A stretch of 55,313 nt of DNA. Source: Deltaproteobacteria bacterium (lineage in GTDB: Bacteria > Myxococcota_A > UBA9160 > UBA4427). Position numbers and translations under genes: made by a program. The DNA lies in assembly GCA_019310975.1 (NCBI GenBank), contig JAFDDH010000020.1, positions 1-55,313 on the forward strand. The letters are read 5' to 3'. Under the pieces are notes generated by a model. It did no database searches. It was not told the DNA's origin and saw only the letters and a program-made list of their open reading frames with translations. Shown in pieces: positions 10,001 through 17,281 of the stretch (positions within the stretch are counted from its first letter, which is position 1; the number at the start of each line of letters is the position of its first letter).

Positions 10001-11508
10001 CGCGCGACGCCATGGTGCTGCGCGTGCTCTCGGACGGCGCGCGACGCCCGGCCATCGTCTACTCGCCGACGCGCAAGAAGGCCGAGGCGCTGGCGAAGAA
10101 GCTGGCCGAGAAGGTGCCGGCGGGCGTCTACCACGCCGGCATGGCGGCCGCGCGCCGCGATCGCGTGCAGAGTGACTTCCTATCCGGTCGACTCGAGGTC
10201 ATCGTGGCGACCATCGCCTTCGGGATGGGGATCGACAAGGCGGACGTGCGCACGGTGATCCACACTGCGCTGCCCGCCAGCGTCGAGGGCTACTACCAGG
10301 AGATCGGGCGCGCCGGCCGCGATGCTCTGCCCTCGCGTGCGATCCTGCTGCACGGATTCGCGGATCGGCGCACCCACGAGTGGTTCCTCGACCGCGATTA
10401 CCCCGCCGTCGAGGACCTGGAACACGTGCATGCCGCCCTGGACGCGACACCGCGCTCGGTCGGCGCCGTGGGCGAGCGCGTGGCGACGCGCCGGCGAATC
10501 AGCGAGGAGAAGCTCGAGAAGATACTCGAGAAGCTCTGGATTCATGGCGGCGCCGTCGTCACGCCCGAGGGCGACGCCAGCCTCGGTGCGCGTCTCGACT
10601 GGCGCGACGACTATCTCGCGCAGCGGCGCCACAAGGAGGAGCAGCTCGCGCAGATTGCCCGCTTCGCCGAGAGCAGCGACTGCCGCATGCTGCGGCTGGT
10701 GCGTCATTTTGGTGAAGGGCGCCGCTCCTCTGGTGAAGTGCGCCGCGGCGCTGGTGAAGCGCGCCACGGCGCTGCCGACGGCGGCGGGACCTGCGGCCAG
10801 TGCGACGTCTGCGCGCCGCGCGCGTGCATCGCGCTCGTGCTGCGCGAGCCGAGGGTCGCCGAGCGAGAGGCGATGGCGCAGGTTCTGAAGACGCTTGGCG
10901 CGCGTGACGGACGGAGCACCGGGCGGCTGCACGTCGAGACGTCCAGCGGTGGGACTCCGCGCAGCGACTTCGAGGCGCTACTGACGGCGCTGGTACGCGC
11001 CGGGCTGCTGCGCATCGAGGAGGATGAGTTCGAGAGCGAGGGCAAACGGATCCGCTTCCGCCGTGCCTACCTCACACCCGCCGCTCGCGAGGCCGACGAA
11101 GCCGAGCTCGCGGCCGTCTCCGTCATCGAGTCGAAGCGTGCGCGACCGCGTACGGCGCGCAAAGCGCGTAAGCCGCGGGCCACCGCGCGCAAGTCCGGCG
11201 CGAGTCGCGCCCGCCCGCGCCAGCGCAAAGCCACGCGGCGCGCGACGTCTGGGGCTGCGAGTCGCGGCGTGCCGGGCACGCCCGTGCCCGCCGTCGTCGA
11301 GGCCCTCAAGGCGTGGCGGCTCGACGTGGCGAGGCGGCGCCGCATCCCGGCCTTCAAGGTGCTGAACGATCGCACCCTGGATGGCTTGGCGGCCGCCCTG
11401 CCCGGCGACGAGAACGGACTGCTCGCGGTAAAGGGCATCGGGCCGACGCTGGTGCGAAAATACGGTCCCGAGCTGCTCGACCTCGTCGCGCGTCATCGTC
11501 GGCAGTAG
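7099..11508 (+). CDS. DNA topoisomerase III - RecQ helicase - HRDC fusion protein
   Basis: A 1469-residue open frame without a break. Residues 1 to about 650 are a type IA topoisomerase III: N-terminal LAEKPSVARDIARVLG, TOPRIM motif ATDAGREGELIFRY at about 103, and the active-site Tyr in ISYPRTDSRHLS at about 349. It lacks C-terminal zinc fingers. A low-complexity Thr/Pro/Arg linker (about 655-750) contains a 9-bp DNA repeat. Residues about 755-1240 are a RecQ helicase: FRPHQ, Walker A MPTGAGKS at about 790, DEAH box VDEAHCISHWGHDFRPDYR, ALTATATP, and motif VI QEIGRAGRD. A Cys4 zinc site follows (DCRMLRLVRHFGE ... CGQCDVC). A Lys/Arg-rich tail leads to an HRDC domain (about 1394-1469). The start ATG has GGGAGCGG before it. 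TopIII and RecQ usually act as separate partners to decatenate or dissolve recombination intermediates; here they are one polypeptide. Confidence 0.95.
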   Translation: MSIAVLAEKPSVARDIARVLGATQRSKGCLRGGGYVVTWAVGHLAGLAEPQQMRPEWRRWQRDQLPMLPSGWPLEVRAEVRDQFDIVARILNDAEVDRVVCATDAGREGELIFRYIYEAAGCSKPVDRLWISSLTESAIRTGFESLRPSADFDALADAARARSRADWLVGMNFSRAYTLLHRDALGDTLSVGRVQTPTLAMLVERELAIRSFVPEDYKEVRAEFDLAADADTTGGDTRYEAIWFEPASIQAEADDPKSKLSAEEAAERRLRARRLPADGHEAERIVERARAGRAEVVSVDARQRKLPPPLLYDLTELQRHANRLYGFSASRTLELAQALYERHKLISYPRTDSRHLSHDVAAELPAIAAAAKRSVPAETLAEGTGRRALGRRFVDDARVSDHHAIIPTTVDAGRCRLGREEERIYDLVVRRLLAAWHKDHLYSTTRVVTSISTPIATHDDPITRPEAGTETGEKTIATQTTAEALDHFESRGTRVDQPGWRVLDPLPASAATARASAPATGGAEPALPPELRVGATPSVLAAEVLERRTRPPRRFSEATLLTAMESAGRSLDEKALSDAMRESGLGTPATRAAIIETLLRRGYVERRKKSLHATERGVRLIDLVHPDVCSPVLTGRWEARLQAMSRGDDQLDDFMAQIEAFVREAVGHALRAGPARVAAQSPDGPEPEPPGPGRTNDGHRAGPTRPQRAARRVSAHSEAPVPAASTPTGSTPSTRPTRPTRPTRPTSPRQPVPPAALADLLHETFGFADFRPHQRAVCEALVRGEDVLLVMPTGAGKSLCYQLPGLARGGTTLVVSPLIALMEDQVAKLQAQGLRAERIHSGRSRPESRQVCSDYLAGALDFLFIAPERLSVPGFPELLARRKPALVAVDEAHCISHWGHDFRPDYRMLGERLPALRPAPIIALTATATPLVQRDILEQLDTPRAQQHIHGFRRTNIAVEVVEATPSARDAMVLRVLSDGARRPAIVYSPTRKKAEALAKKLAEKVPAGVYHAGMAAARRDRVQSDFLSGRLEVIVATIAFGMGIDKADVRTVIHTALPASVEGYYQEIGRAGRDALPSRAILLHGFADRRTHEWFLDRDYPAVEDLEHVHAALDATPRSVGAVGERVATRRRISEEKLEKILEKLWIHGGAVVTPEGDASLGARLDWRDDYLAQRRHKEEQLAQIARFAESSDCRMLRLVRHFGEGRRSSGEVRRGAGEARHGAADGGGTCGQCDVCAPRACIALVLREPRVAEREAMAQVLKTLGARDGRSTGRLHVETSSGGTPRSDFEALLTALVRAGLLRIEEDEFESEGKRIRFRRAYLTPAAREADEAELAAVSVIESKRARPRTARKARKPRATARKSGASRARPRQRKATRRATSGAASRGVPGTPVPAVVEALKAWRLDVARRRRIPAFKVLNDRTLDGLAAALPGDENGLLAVKGIGPTLVRKYGPELLDLVARHRRQ
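9285..9338 (+). repeat. 9-bp in-frame tandem repeat in the TopIII-RecQ linker
   Basis: Six 9-base units (CTCTACACC, CTCTACACG, CCCCACACG twice, CCCTACACG, CCCTACGAG) encode Ser/Arg-Pro-Thr tripeptides in the linker. The unit is a multiple of three, so slippage changes linker length without breaking the frame. Confidence 0.85.
10711..10773 (+). repeat. 21-bp in-frame tandem repeat inside the RecQ zinc subdomain
   Basis: Three 21-base units beginning GGTGAAG(G/T/C)GCGCC insert seven-residue GE-x-RR/RH-type repeats. They lie between the first zinc-ligand Cys and the CGQCDVC ligands, a place where most RecQ proteins have a shorter loop. Confidence 0.8.
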
Positions 11509-12292
11509 CGCCGAAACGACCAACGGCCGCTCTCCTCCTCGCGCTCGCACTCGCTCTGGAGCAAGAGCCCAGCCTCTGCGATTGCGGACTCGTCGGGCAG
11601 CGCGGGGCCACGCGCCGCAGCGGGGATCTTCTCCGCCAGACAGACCGAGAGCAGCAACTCGTCCACGGCTGCTGGAGCGCGATAGAGATCGCCGGACGTG
11701 CTCGCACCCGCCTCGACCGCCACGCTGCGGCAGCCGCGCACCCGGGTCAGCCAGCGCAGGAGACCGCGCAGAGTCGGGGCCGGGTCGGCCACGATCTCGA
11801 TGCCGCGCGCGCGCGCGGCGCTGGCCAATCGCTTCGCGGACGCGGACGTCGTAAAGATCAACCGCTCCTGTGGGCCGCGCAGCGCCGGGTGATCGAGGTC
11901 GAGGTCGCGCCCGCTGGTCAGGAGCGCAGTGGCGGGCGCGGCGTCGCGGCCCATGATCTCGCGCCTCCACCCCGCGAGGCCACTCGCGGCCGCCACGGCA
12001 TGCGTGAGCGCCGGCTCGCTGCGCAGGATCCGGCCCGTCGTGACGAGCGCGTCGGCCCGAGCCCGCACCAGCGAGAGCACGAATGAATCGGTCGTGCTGG
12101 CCGGTGTGACCTCGTTGATGGCAAGGCTGAGCAGCCCGCCGTCGGTGTGACCTCGTTGATGGCAAGGCTGAGCAGCCCGCCGTCCGGGGCGCGCCACGCG
12201 GAAGTCACGTGCACGACACCCGCATGCCGAGGCAGATCGTCGCCGTAGAGGGTCGTGATGCGGGTGGCCACCTCGACGGCGCCGGCGGTCAC
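11493..12292 (-). pseudogene. RibD C-terminal/dihydrofolate-reductase-like protein, disrupted by a 41-bp tandem duplication
   Basis: Two overlapping frames together give a RibD_C-type reductase. The upstream frame reads VATRITTLYGDDLPRHAGVVHVTSAWRAPDGGLLSLAINEVTP. The downstream frame repeats DGGLLSLAINEVTP and continues SFVLSLVRARADALVTTGRILRSEPALTHAV to the end. The NADPH-binding TTGRIL and the closing VEAG(A/P) motifs are typical of the family. The switch point is exactly the 12103-12184 duplication. Removing one 41-bp copy restores a single frame of about 250 residues. The start could be GTG at 12292, overlapping the preceding stop as GTGA, or GTG at 12271. The 3' end overlaps the convergent fusion gene by 16 bases. 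It is not expected to give a full-length product as read. Confidence 0.75.
12103..12184. repeat. Perfect 41-bp direct tandem duplication
   Basis: Bases 12103-12143 and 12144-12184 are identical over all 41 positions (starting GGTGTGACCTCG, ending CCCGCCGTC). Because 41 is not a multiple of three, it shifts the RibD-like frame. Lack of any divergence between copies means it is very recent or an assembly artefact. Confidence 0.97.
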
Positions 12293-12585
12293 GCGCGCGG
12301 GCGCTCTGCGAAGAAGGCCAGCACGTGGAACTCGCGGCGGATACAGGCGCGCGCGAGCGGACCGGCCGAATAGCGGCCGCTGTATTCGCGGCCCGGCCGC
12401 CCGAAGAGCTCGGGCAGTCCGACGCGGAAGCCCACCGCGAGCACGCGATCGGCGAATTCCGCCACGGCCGGGTAGATTCCCGGGATCTCGTGCACGACGA
12501 CGACACCCGGCCCCTGGCCCTTGGTGTGGACGGGGCGCGTCCTGCCGTCGTGAGTGAACGAGGTCTTCTCGAAGCCTTCGAGCAT
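12289..12585 (-). pseudogene. Dienelactone hydrolase family, N-terminal fragment
   Basis: The 98 residues beginning MLEGFEKTSFTHDGR match the start of the dienelactone-hydrolase family: GPGVVVVHEIPGI, ADRVLAVGFRVGLPELFG, ARACIRREFHVLAF. It stops at AERPRA, before the nucleophile Cys, Asp and His of the catalytic triad, so about 60 percent of a normal protein is missing. No continuation of the family is found in another frame. The stop TGA overlaps the GTG of the RibD-like gene. A deletion or recombination that joined two genes is the likely origin. A complete homologue lies at 18025-18717. Confidence 0.65.
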
Positions 12586-12598
12586 GCGGGGGATTCTC

Positions 12599-13213
12599 AT
12601 GGAAGCGAACTCTGTGATCAAGCTCCTCGATTGGGGGTTGCTCTGCGGCGCCGGGCTCTATCTCTTGCTGCTTCGCCCGTGGCGTCCGCGGCGCATGTGG
12701 GCTGGGCTGACGCCGAGCATCGACCTGCTCTTCGTAGCCGGCCTGCTGCTCGGCTGGGCTTCGCTCCACTACGCCCCGCCCTTCGAGCGTTTTTCGGTCT
12801 GGCTGGTGGACCAAACGGAGCTGCCCGCCATGATCGTGGCCGTCGACGACCGCATCGCGGAGATCGAGGCGCTGCCCGAGCAGATGTGGGATGACCTGAC
12901 GGCCCGCTTCGGCTGGACGAGCGAGGCGCCCGGGCCGTTGCCGCCCCTGCACGCGCCGGGCGTCCTCACCAGCACGGTGCTGCCCGCCGTCCATGGAGTG
13001 ACCGAGGTCCTGCTGCGCACTTTCGTCTATGGGGGGAGCTTGATCGTGCTGGCGGTCTGCCAGGTCATGCGACTCGTCACCGACGTGCGGCGCGCCATCC
13101 GGGCGCGGGCGTCCCCAACCTCGCGCCGTGCCCTGGAAGCCCGCTTGGCCGCACTGGAGGAGACTGTCCTTTTGGGGCAAGCTCGGATTGGAACGGACAG
13201 CGCGGCGACCTGA
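12599..13213 (+). CDS. Membrane protein of unknown function
   Basis: About 204 residues from the ATG at 12599, chosen because GGGGGA lies 5-10 bases upstream. It has three apparent hydrophobic segments: LLDWGLLCGAGLYLLLL near the start, IDLLFVAGLLLGWASL at about 40, and VYGGSLIVLAVCQVM near 150. A soluble loop lies between the second and third, with a charged, probably coiled-coil C-terminus (RRALEARLAALEETVLLGQ). I do not recognise a family. It is divergent from the dienelactone hydrolase fragment and 50 bases upstream of the selenoprotein, so it may share a transcript with it. Confidence 0.6.
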   Translation: MEANSVIKLLDWGLLCGAGLYLLLLRPWRPRRMWAGLTPSIDLLFVAGLLLGWASLHYAPPFERFSVWLVDQTELPAMIVAVDDRIAEIEALPEQMWDDLTARFGWTSEAPGPLPPLHAPGVLTSTVLPAVHGVTEVLLRTFVYGGSLIVLAVCQVMRLVTDVRRAIRARASPTSRRALEARLAALEETVLLGQARIGTDSAAT

Positions 13214-13263
13214 GCCCGCGTCGGCGCTGTCCGGGACATAAGAGGCTACGAAGAGGAGAAGCG

Positions 13264-13479
13264 ATGAAGCTCCGCATCACCTACTGCCTGCGTTGAAACT
13301 ACCTTCCCCAGGCCTCCAGTCTGGCGGCCGCAATCGAGCAAGAGACGGGCGTCATCGCCGAGCTGATCAAGGGCGGTGGCGGCATCTTCGACGTCGAGGT
13401 GGACGGCGAGATCATCTTCTCCAAGAAGGCGGCCGGGCGCTTCCCCGAGCACGAGGAAGTGCTCGTGCAGCTGCGCTGA
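13264..13479 (+). CDS. SelW/Rdx-family selenoprotein with in-frame TGA selenocysteine
   Basis: ATG at 13264, preceded by AGAGGAG five bases upstream, opens a 71-residue frame ending at the TGA 13477-13479. It is interrupted only by TGA at codon 11 (13294-13296). Read as selenocysteine this gives MKLRITYCLRU then NYLPQASSLAAAIE, the CxxU redox motif (Cys8, Sec11) at the end of the first beta strand, exactly as in SelW/SelT/SelH (Rdx) proteins. The remainder has the family's beta-alpha-beta-beta pattern, including GGGGIFDVEVDGEIIFSKKAAGRFPEHEE. These small thioredoxin-like proteins are cytosolic thiol redox factors of unclear partner. A hairpin resembling a bacterial SECIS follows the TGA. Decoding needs SelA, SelB, SelD and tRNA-Sec, none of which is in this window. 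A nonsense mutation is unlikely because the stop falls exactly at the Sec position. Confidence 0.88.
13311..13329 (+). promoter_or_regulatory. Putative bacterial SECIS element
   Basis: GGCCTCC and GGCGGCC pair (six pairs with one mismatch) around the apical loop AGTCT. G is in the first two loop positions, 22 bases after the TGA. This fits the general bacterial SECIS rule: a short stem, a small loop with an early G, and about 16-37 bases from the UGA. Prediction only; the stem is coding sequence. Confidence 0.6.
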
Positions 13480-13497
13480 GGGGCGCCCGGCGCCGGG

Positions 13498-14904
13498 TCA
13501 GTCGAGCGCTGCAAGCGAGTCGGCCTCGACCTGTGCCGGCTCGTCGGCCTCGGGCTCCGGCGGAGGCTGCAACAAGTCGAGCGCCAGCAGGCCCATGGCC
13601 CGCACGGCGGCGCGCAGCGTCGGCTCGGGCTTGGGCGCAAAGCGGCTCGAGTGCAGCGAGGGCAGCTTCGGCCCGCCCGGCTCGCGGCTGGCCGCGAGCA
13701 GCGCCGGGTCCTGCGCGCCGACGCGGAAGATCAGGCTGGGTACGCCGAGCATACGGCCGTAGCGGCCGAAGTCCTCACCACCCATCGAAGGCGGGCGTTC
13801 CACCACACGCTGCTTGCCAAAGGCCGTCTCGAAGACGCGCACCGCACGCGCCGTCAGCTCTGGGTCATTGTAGACCGCGGGCGTATAGTCCTCGCGAATC
13901 GTGACGTCCGGCGGTGCTGGGCAATCCCAGATCGCACAGGTGTCGGTCGCGATCTGCGTGATGCCATCGAGGAGAAGCTTGCGCACATCGTCCGTGTAAG
14001 AGCGCACGGTGAGCTGCAGGTGCGCCTCGTCTGGGATCACGTTGTGCTTATTGCCGGCGTGGAACGAGCCGACGCTGACGACCGCGGAATCCTTCGGATC
14101 GACGCGTCGGCTCACGAGGGTCTGAAGCGCGGTCACGAAGTACGACGCTGTCACGATGGGATCGGAGGCCAGGTGGGGACGCGCGCCGTGGCCGCCGCGG
14201 CCGTGGATCGTCACGTCGACGGCATCGACATTGGCAAACGCCCAGCCCGCCCGATAGCCGATCTCGCCGGCCGCGAGCGAGGACTCGACATGGAGGGCGA
14301 GCGTGTAGTCGGGTACGGGAAAGCGGTCGAAGAGCCCGTCGCCGATCATCGCCTTGGCGCCCCGACCGAGCTCCTCGGCCGGCTGCGCGATCAGCACCAG
14401 CGTGCCCGACCAGCGATCGCGAGCCAGCGCCAGGAGCCGCGCCGTAGCGAGCAGGTTGGTGGTGTGGACATCGTGCCCACAGGCATGCATCACGCCCACG
14501 CTCTTCCCGTCCTCGCGCGTCACCACTACGCGGCTCGCATAGTCGAGCCCCGTGGCCTCGGTGACGGGCAGCGCATCCATATCGGCGCGGATCAGCACGG
14601 TCGGGCCCGCACCGTTTCGCAGCACACCGACCACGCCGAAGGCACCGACCGCCGGTGTGACCTCGTAGCCGGCGCGGTGCAGCTCCGTCGCCACCAGCTC
14701 GGCGGTCGCCTCCTCCTCGAGCGAGAGCTCGGGGTTCGCGTGCAGCTCCTTGTAGAGCACCACCAGGCCCGCGACGTTGCGCTCGACCCAGCCATCCACG
14801 AAGGCCTGGCGTTCCTTTGCGGCTTCGGTCGATTGTGCCGACGCCGGCGAGGCGAGCAGGCAGACGGCGGCCAGGAGGAGCTTCGTTCGGAGGCGCTTCG
14901 GCAT
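13498..14904 (-). CDS. Exported M20-family metallo-amidohydrolase (IAA-amino-acid hydrolase/AbgB-like)
   Basis: A 468-residue protein with a signal peptide (MPKRLRTKLLLAAVCLLASPASA|QS). The ATG at 14904 has AAGGAA upstream. M20 metal and catalytic motifs are in order: MHACGHDVHTT at about 139-149, QPAEELGRGAKAMIGDGLF, LHVESSLAAGEIGYR, the dimerisation-domain GRGGHGARPHLASDPI, and PSMGGEDFGRYG near the end. The family hydrolyses N-acyl amino acids or related amides with a two-metal centre. Here the enzyme would act in the periplasm. It is divergent from the alpha/beta hydrolase at 15080. The exact substrate cannot be inferred. Confidence 0.9.
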   Translation of the reverse strand: MPKRLRTKLLLAAVCLLASPASAQSTEAAKERQAFVDGWVERNVAGLVVLYKELHANPELSLEEEATAELVATELHRAGYEVTPAVGAFGVVGVLRNGAGPTVLIRADMDALPVTEATGLDYASRVVVTREDGKSVGVMHACGHDVHTTNLLATARLLALARDRWSGTLVLIAQPAEELGRGAKAMIGDGLFDRFPVPDYTLALHVESSLAAGEIGYRAGWAFANVDAVDVTIHGRGGHGARPHLASDPIVTASYFVTALQTLVSRRVDPKDSAVVSVGSFHAGNKHNVIPDEAHLQLTVRSYTDDVRKLLLDGITQIATDTCAIWDCPAPPDVTIREDYTPAVYNDPELTARAVRVFETAFGKQRVVERPPSMGGEDFGRYGRMLGVPSLIFRVGAQDPALLAASREPGGPKLPSLHSSRFAPKPEPTLRAAVRAMGLLALDLLQPPPEPEADEPAQVEADSLAALD

Positions 14905-15079
14905 CGCTATTCCTTGTTTTCTCGGACGGTCTCTGGGGCGGGCAGCTCGCAACCCCGAGAATCTAGCGTGACGTGCGCGCGCATCACGGCGCTCATCGGC
15001 GCCGCCTCGGCTAGCATCGCGTGCCCGGCGCCGGGGCCACCGGCCCCAGCCGAACCCTCGCAGACGAAGGGGAAAATCC

Positions 15080-16009
15080 ATGCCGCTCGACCCCCAGGCC
15101 AAGGTCGTCCTCGACATGATGAACGCAGCCGGCGAGATGGATCTAGGAGTGATGAAGCCAGCCGAGATGCGCGCCGTCCTCGACAATCTGGCACTGCCCG
15201 GCGCGGTCACCCCGGTGGCCAGCGTCGAGGACCGCAGTGTCCGCGGACCGGACGCCGAGATCCCGGTGCGCCTCTACACGCCCGAGGGCGATGGCCCGCA
15301 CCCGGTGCTGGTCTACTTCCACGGCGGCGGGTTCGTGATCGGCAGCATCGAGACTCACGACGGCACCTGCCGCGACCTGGCTGCGGGCGCCGGCTGTGTG
15401 GTGGTCTCCGTCGATTATCGGCTCGCCCCCGAGCATCCCTTCCCCGCCGCACCCGAGGACTGCTACGCGGCCACACGCTGGGTGGCGGAGAACGCCGATT
15501 CGATCGGTGGCGATGCTTCGCGCATTGCGGTGGCCGGAGATAGCGCGGGCGGCAATCTGGCCGCGGTGGTCGCGCTGCTCTGCCGCGATCGTGGCGGGCC
15601 CGAGCTGGTCCACCAGCTGCTCATCTATCCGGTCACCAACCACGCTTTCGACACGGACTCCTATCGGGACAACGCCGAGGGCTACTTGCTCACGCGCGGG
15701 ATGATGGAGTGGTTCTGGGGCCATTACCTCGATCGGCCCGAGGAGGGGGATGATGCGCTGGCCTCTCCTCTGCGCGCGAAGGATCTGTCCGGCGTGGCGC
15801 CCGCCAGTGTGATCACGGCGGAGTTCGATCCGCTGCGCGACGAGGGCGAGGCCTACGCGCAGCGCCTGCTTGGCGCTGGTGTGCGCACCGGCCTCACCCG
15901 CTACGACGGTGTCTTCCACGGATTCTTCGCAATGGGTGCCGCCATCGACAAGGGCCGGGCCGCCGTTGCGGAGGCGGCCAGCGCGCTGCGCGAGGCGTTC
16001 GGCGAGTAA
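15080..16009 (+). CDS. Alpha/beta hydrolase (hormone-sensitive lipase/esterase family)
   Basis: A 309-residue cytosolic esterase. The oxyanion-hole motif FHGGGFVIGS is at about residue 80, the nucleophile elbow VAGDSAGGNLAA has Ser near 154, and the acid and His are in SVITAEFDPLRDEG and DGVFHGFF toward the C-terminus. Length and motif spacing match the HSL (GDSAG) group acting on short acyl esters. AAGGGGAAAATCC precedes the ATG. It stands alone between a divergent amidohydrolase and a downstream lipoprotein gene. Confidence 0.9.
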   Translation: MPLDPQAKVVLDMMNAAGEMDLGVMKPAEMRAVLDNLALPGAVTPVASVEDRSVRGPDAEIPVRLYTPEGDGPHPVLVYFHGGGFVIGSIETHDGTCRDLAAGAGCVVVSVDYRLAPEHPFPAAPEDCYAATRWVAENADSIGGDASRIAVAGDSAGGNLAAVVALLCRDRGGPELVHQLLIYPVTNHAFDTDSYRDNAEGYLLTRGMMEWFWGHYLDRPEEGDDALASPLRAKDLSGVAPASVITAEFDPLRDEGEAYAQRLLGAGVRTGLTRYDGVFHGFFAMGAAIDKGRAAVAEAASALREAFGE

Positions 16010-16150
16010 ACGCTGCGCCACCCTCCAGCAGCCGCCCAGGCTGTTAAGATACCGCGACCCTTGCGGAGACCCTTCATGCAGGACCCTTGGCCGGATCGAT
16101 GCCGAGCCCAGCGCTCCAACACTCTCGGCATGCTTCCCGGCCGTTCATCC

Positions 16151-17281
16151 ATGCCCCGCATCGCGGCGGCACTGCTCCCGCTCTGTCTGGCGATGTCGGG
16201 CTGCAGGTCCCTCAACTACCCAGAAGTGCCGGCCGCCACCCCCGCCCACGACCCCACCACCGAGGGCCACGTCGCACCGAACACCGAGCCCGGAGCCTGG
16301 GTGCCACTCAGCAGAGCGGGTCGCAACGCACTGAAAATGCGCGACTACGACGCCGCCGAGCAGAACTACGTAGCGGCCCTGGCCGAGACCACCATGCTGC
16401 CGGAGTACGACACGCGCGTGCGCACGGCACTCGGCAATGTGGTGCGAATCGCCGCCACCTACCAGGCCCAGAGACGCTGGAACGACTCGGACCGGCTCGT
16501 CGATCTGATCATCGAGAACGCCGAAGCGGGACGCGGCGCGGACTTCAGCGTGGCCTCGCCGGTATTCATCGGCCAGGGCAACTACCGGACGTCACACGAT
16601 CGCAGCGAGGACGCCATCGTGGTCTACGAGGCGACCCGGCTGCTCTGGAACGCCGACGCGCCGCAGCACGAGGCTGCGCGTGTCCAGACCGGGCAGCTGA
16701 TCGCAATGGCCTACCTGGATGCCGGAATGCCGGAGGAGGCGATCACGCGCATGCAGGGGCTGGTGGAGGACGTGTCCCGGATTTTCGGTCCGGCTTCAGC
16801 CGCGATGGCCTCCGCCTACTTCAAGTTGGCCAGCGCGTACGAGCAGGACAACGACTTCAGTCGAGCCGAGGAGGCCTACCAGCGCAGCCTCGAAATCCGT
16901 GAGTCCATCGATCCCGACGGCCTCGAGCTCGCCAACCTGCGCAACCAGGTGGCCAGCTTCTATGCGGATCACGACCGCAACGAGCAGGCCGCCGAACTGG
17001 CCGGGCTCGCCGTCGCCACGCTCGAGGCACACGACGTGCAGGGCGCGAACCTGGCTGCGGTGCTCGACACGCTGGCTTCGGCGCAGACGCAGCTCGGTCG
17101 GAGTGACGAGGCCGAGGCCAACTTCAAGCGCGCCCTCGCTGCACGCGACCAGACGGATCCTGAGATCCGGCCCCAGCTCGATCGTGTGCTCGAGAACTAT
17201 GCGCTCTTGTTGCGCAGCCTGGACCGCGACGAGGAAGCCAGAACGATCGAGGCGGAGATCAGCTCGGACAACGATCGCTGA
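16151..17281 (+). CDS. TPR-repeat lipoprotein
   Basis: From the ATG at 16151 the protein begins with a lipoprotein signal (MPRIAAALLPLCLAMSGC). The rest is tetratricopeptide repeats: NALKMRDYDAAEQNYVAAL, AYFKLASAYEQDNDFSRAEEAYQRSLEI, LASAQTQLGRSDEAEANFKRAL. It is thus a periplasmic scaffold anchored to a membrane, partner unknown. Starts further upstream are possible but would bury the lipobox inside the protein. TTAAGAT at about 16041-16047 is a candidate -10 element. Its last 23 bases overlap the convergent methyltransferase gene. Confidence 0.75.
   Translation: MPRIAAALLPLCLAMSGCRSLNYPEVPAATPAHDPTTEGHVAPNTEPGAWVPLSRAGRNALKMRDYDAAEQNYVAALAETTMLPEYDTRVRTALGNVVRIAATYQAQRRWNDSDRLVDLIIENAEAGRGADFSVASPVFIGQGNYRTSHDRSEDAIVVYEATRLLWNADAPQHEAARVQTGQLIAMAYLDAGMPEEAITRMQGLVEDVSRIFGPASAAMASAYFKLASAYEQDNDFSRAEEAYQRSLEIRESIDPDGLELANLRNQVASFYADHDRNEQAAELAGLAVATLEAHDVQGANLAAVLDTLASAQTQLGRSDEAEANFKRALAARDQTDPEIRPQLDRVLENYALLLRSLDRDEEARTIEAEISSDNDR

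Noticed and set aside
13264-13296. A 10-codon truncated peptide ending at TGA 13294
   Set aside because: The downstream frame stays open and conserved, and the TGA is at the CxxU position, so selenocysteine is the better reading.
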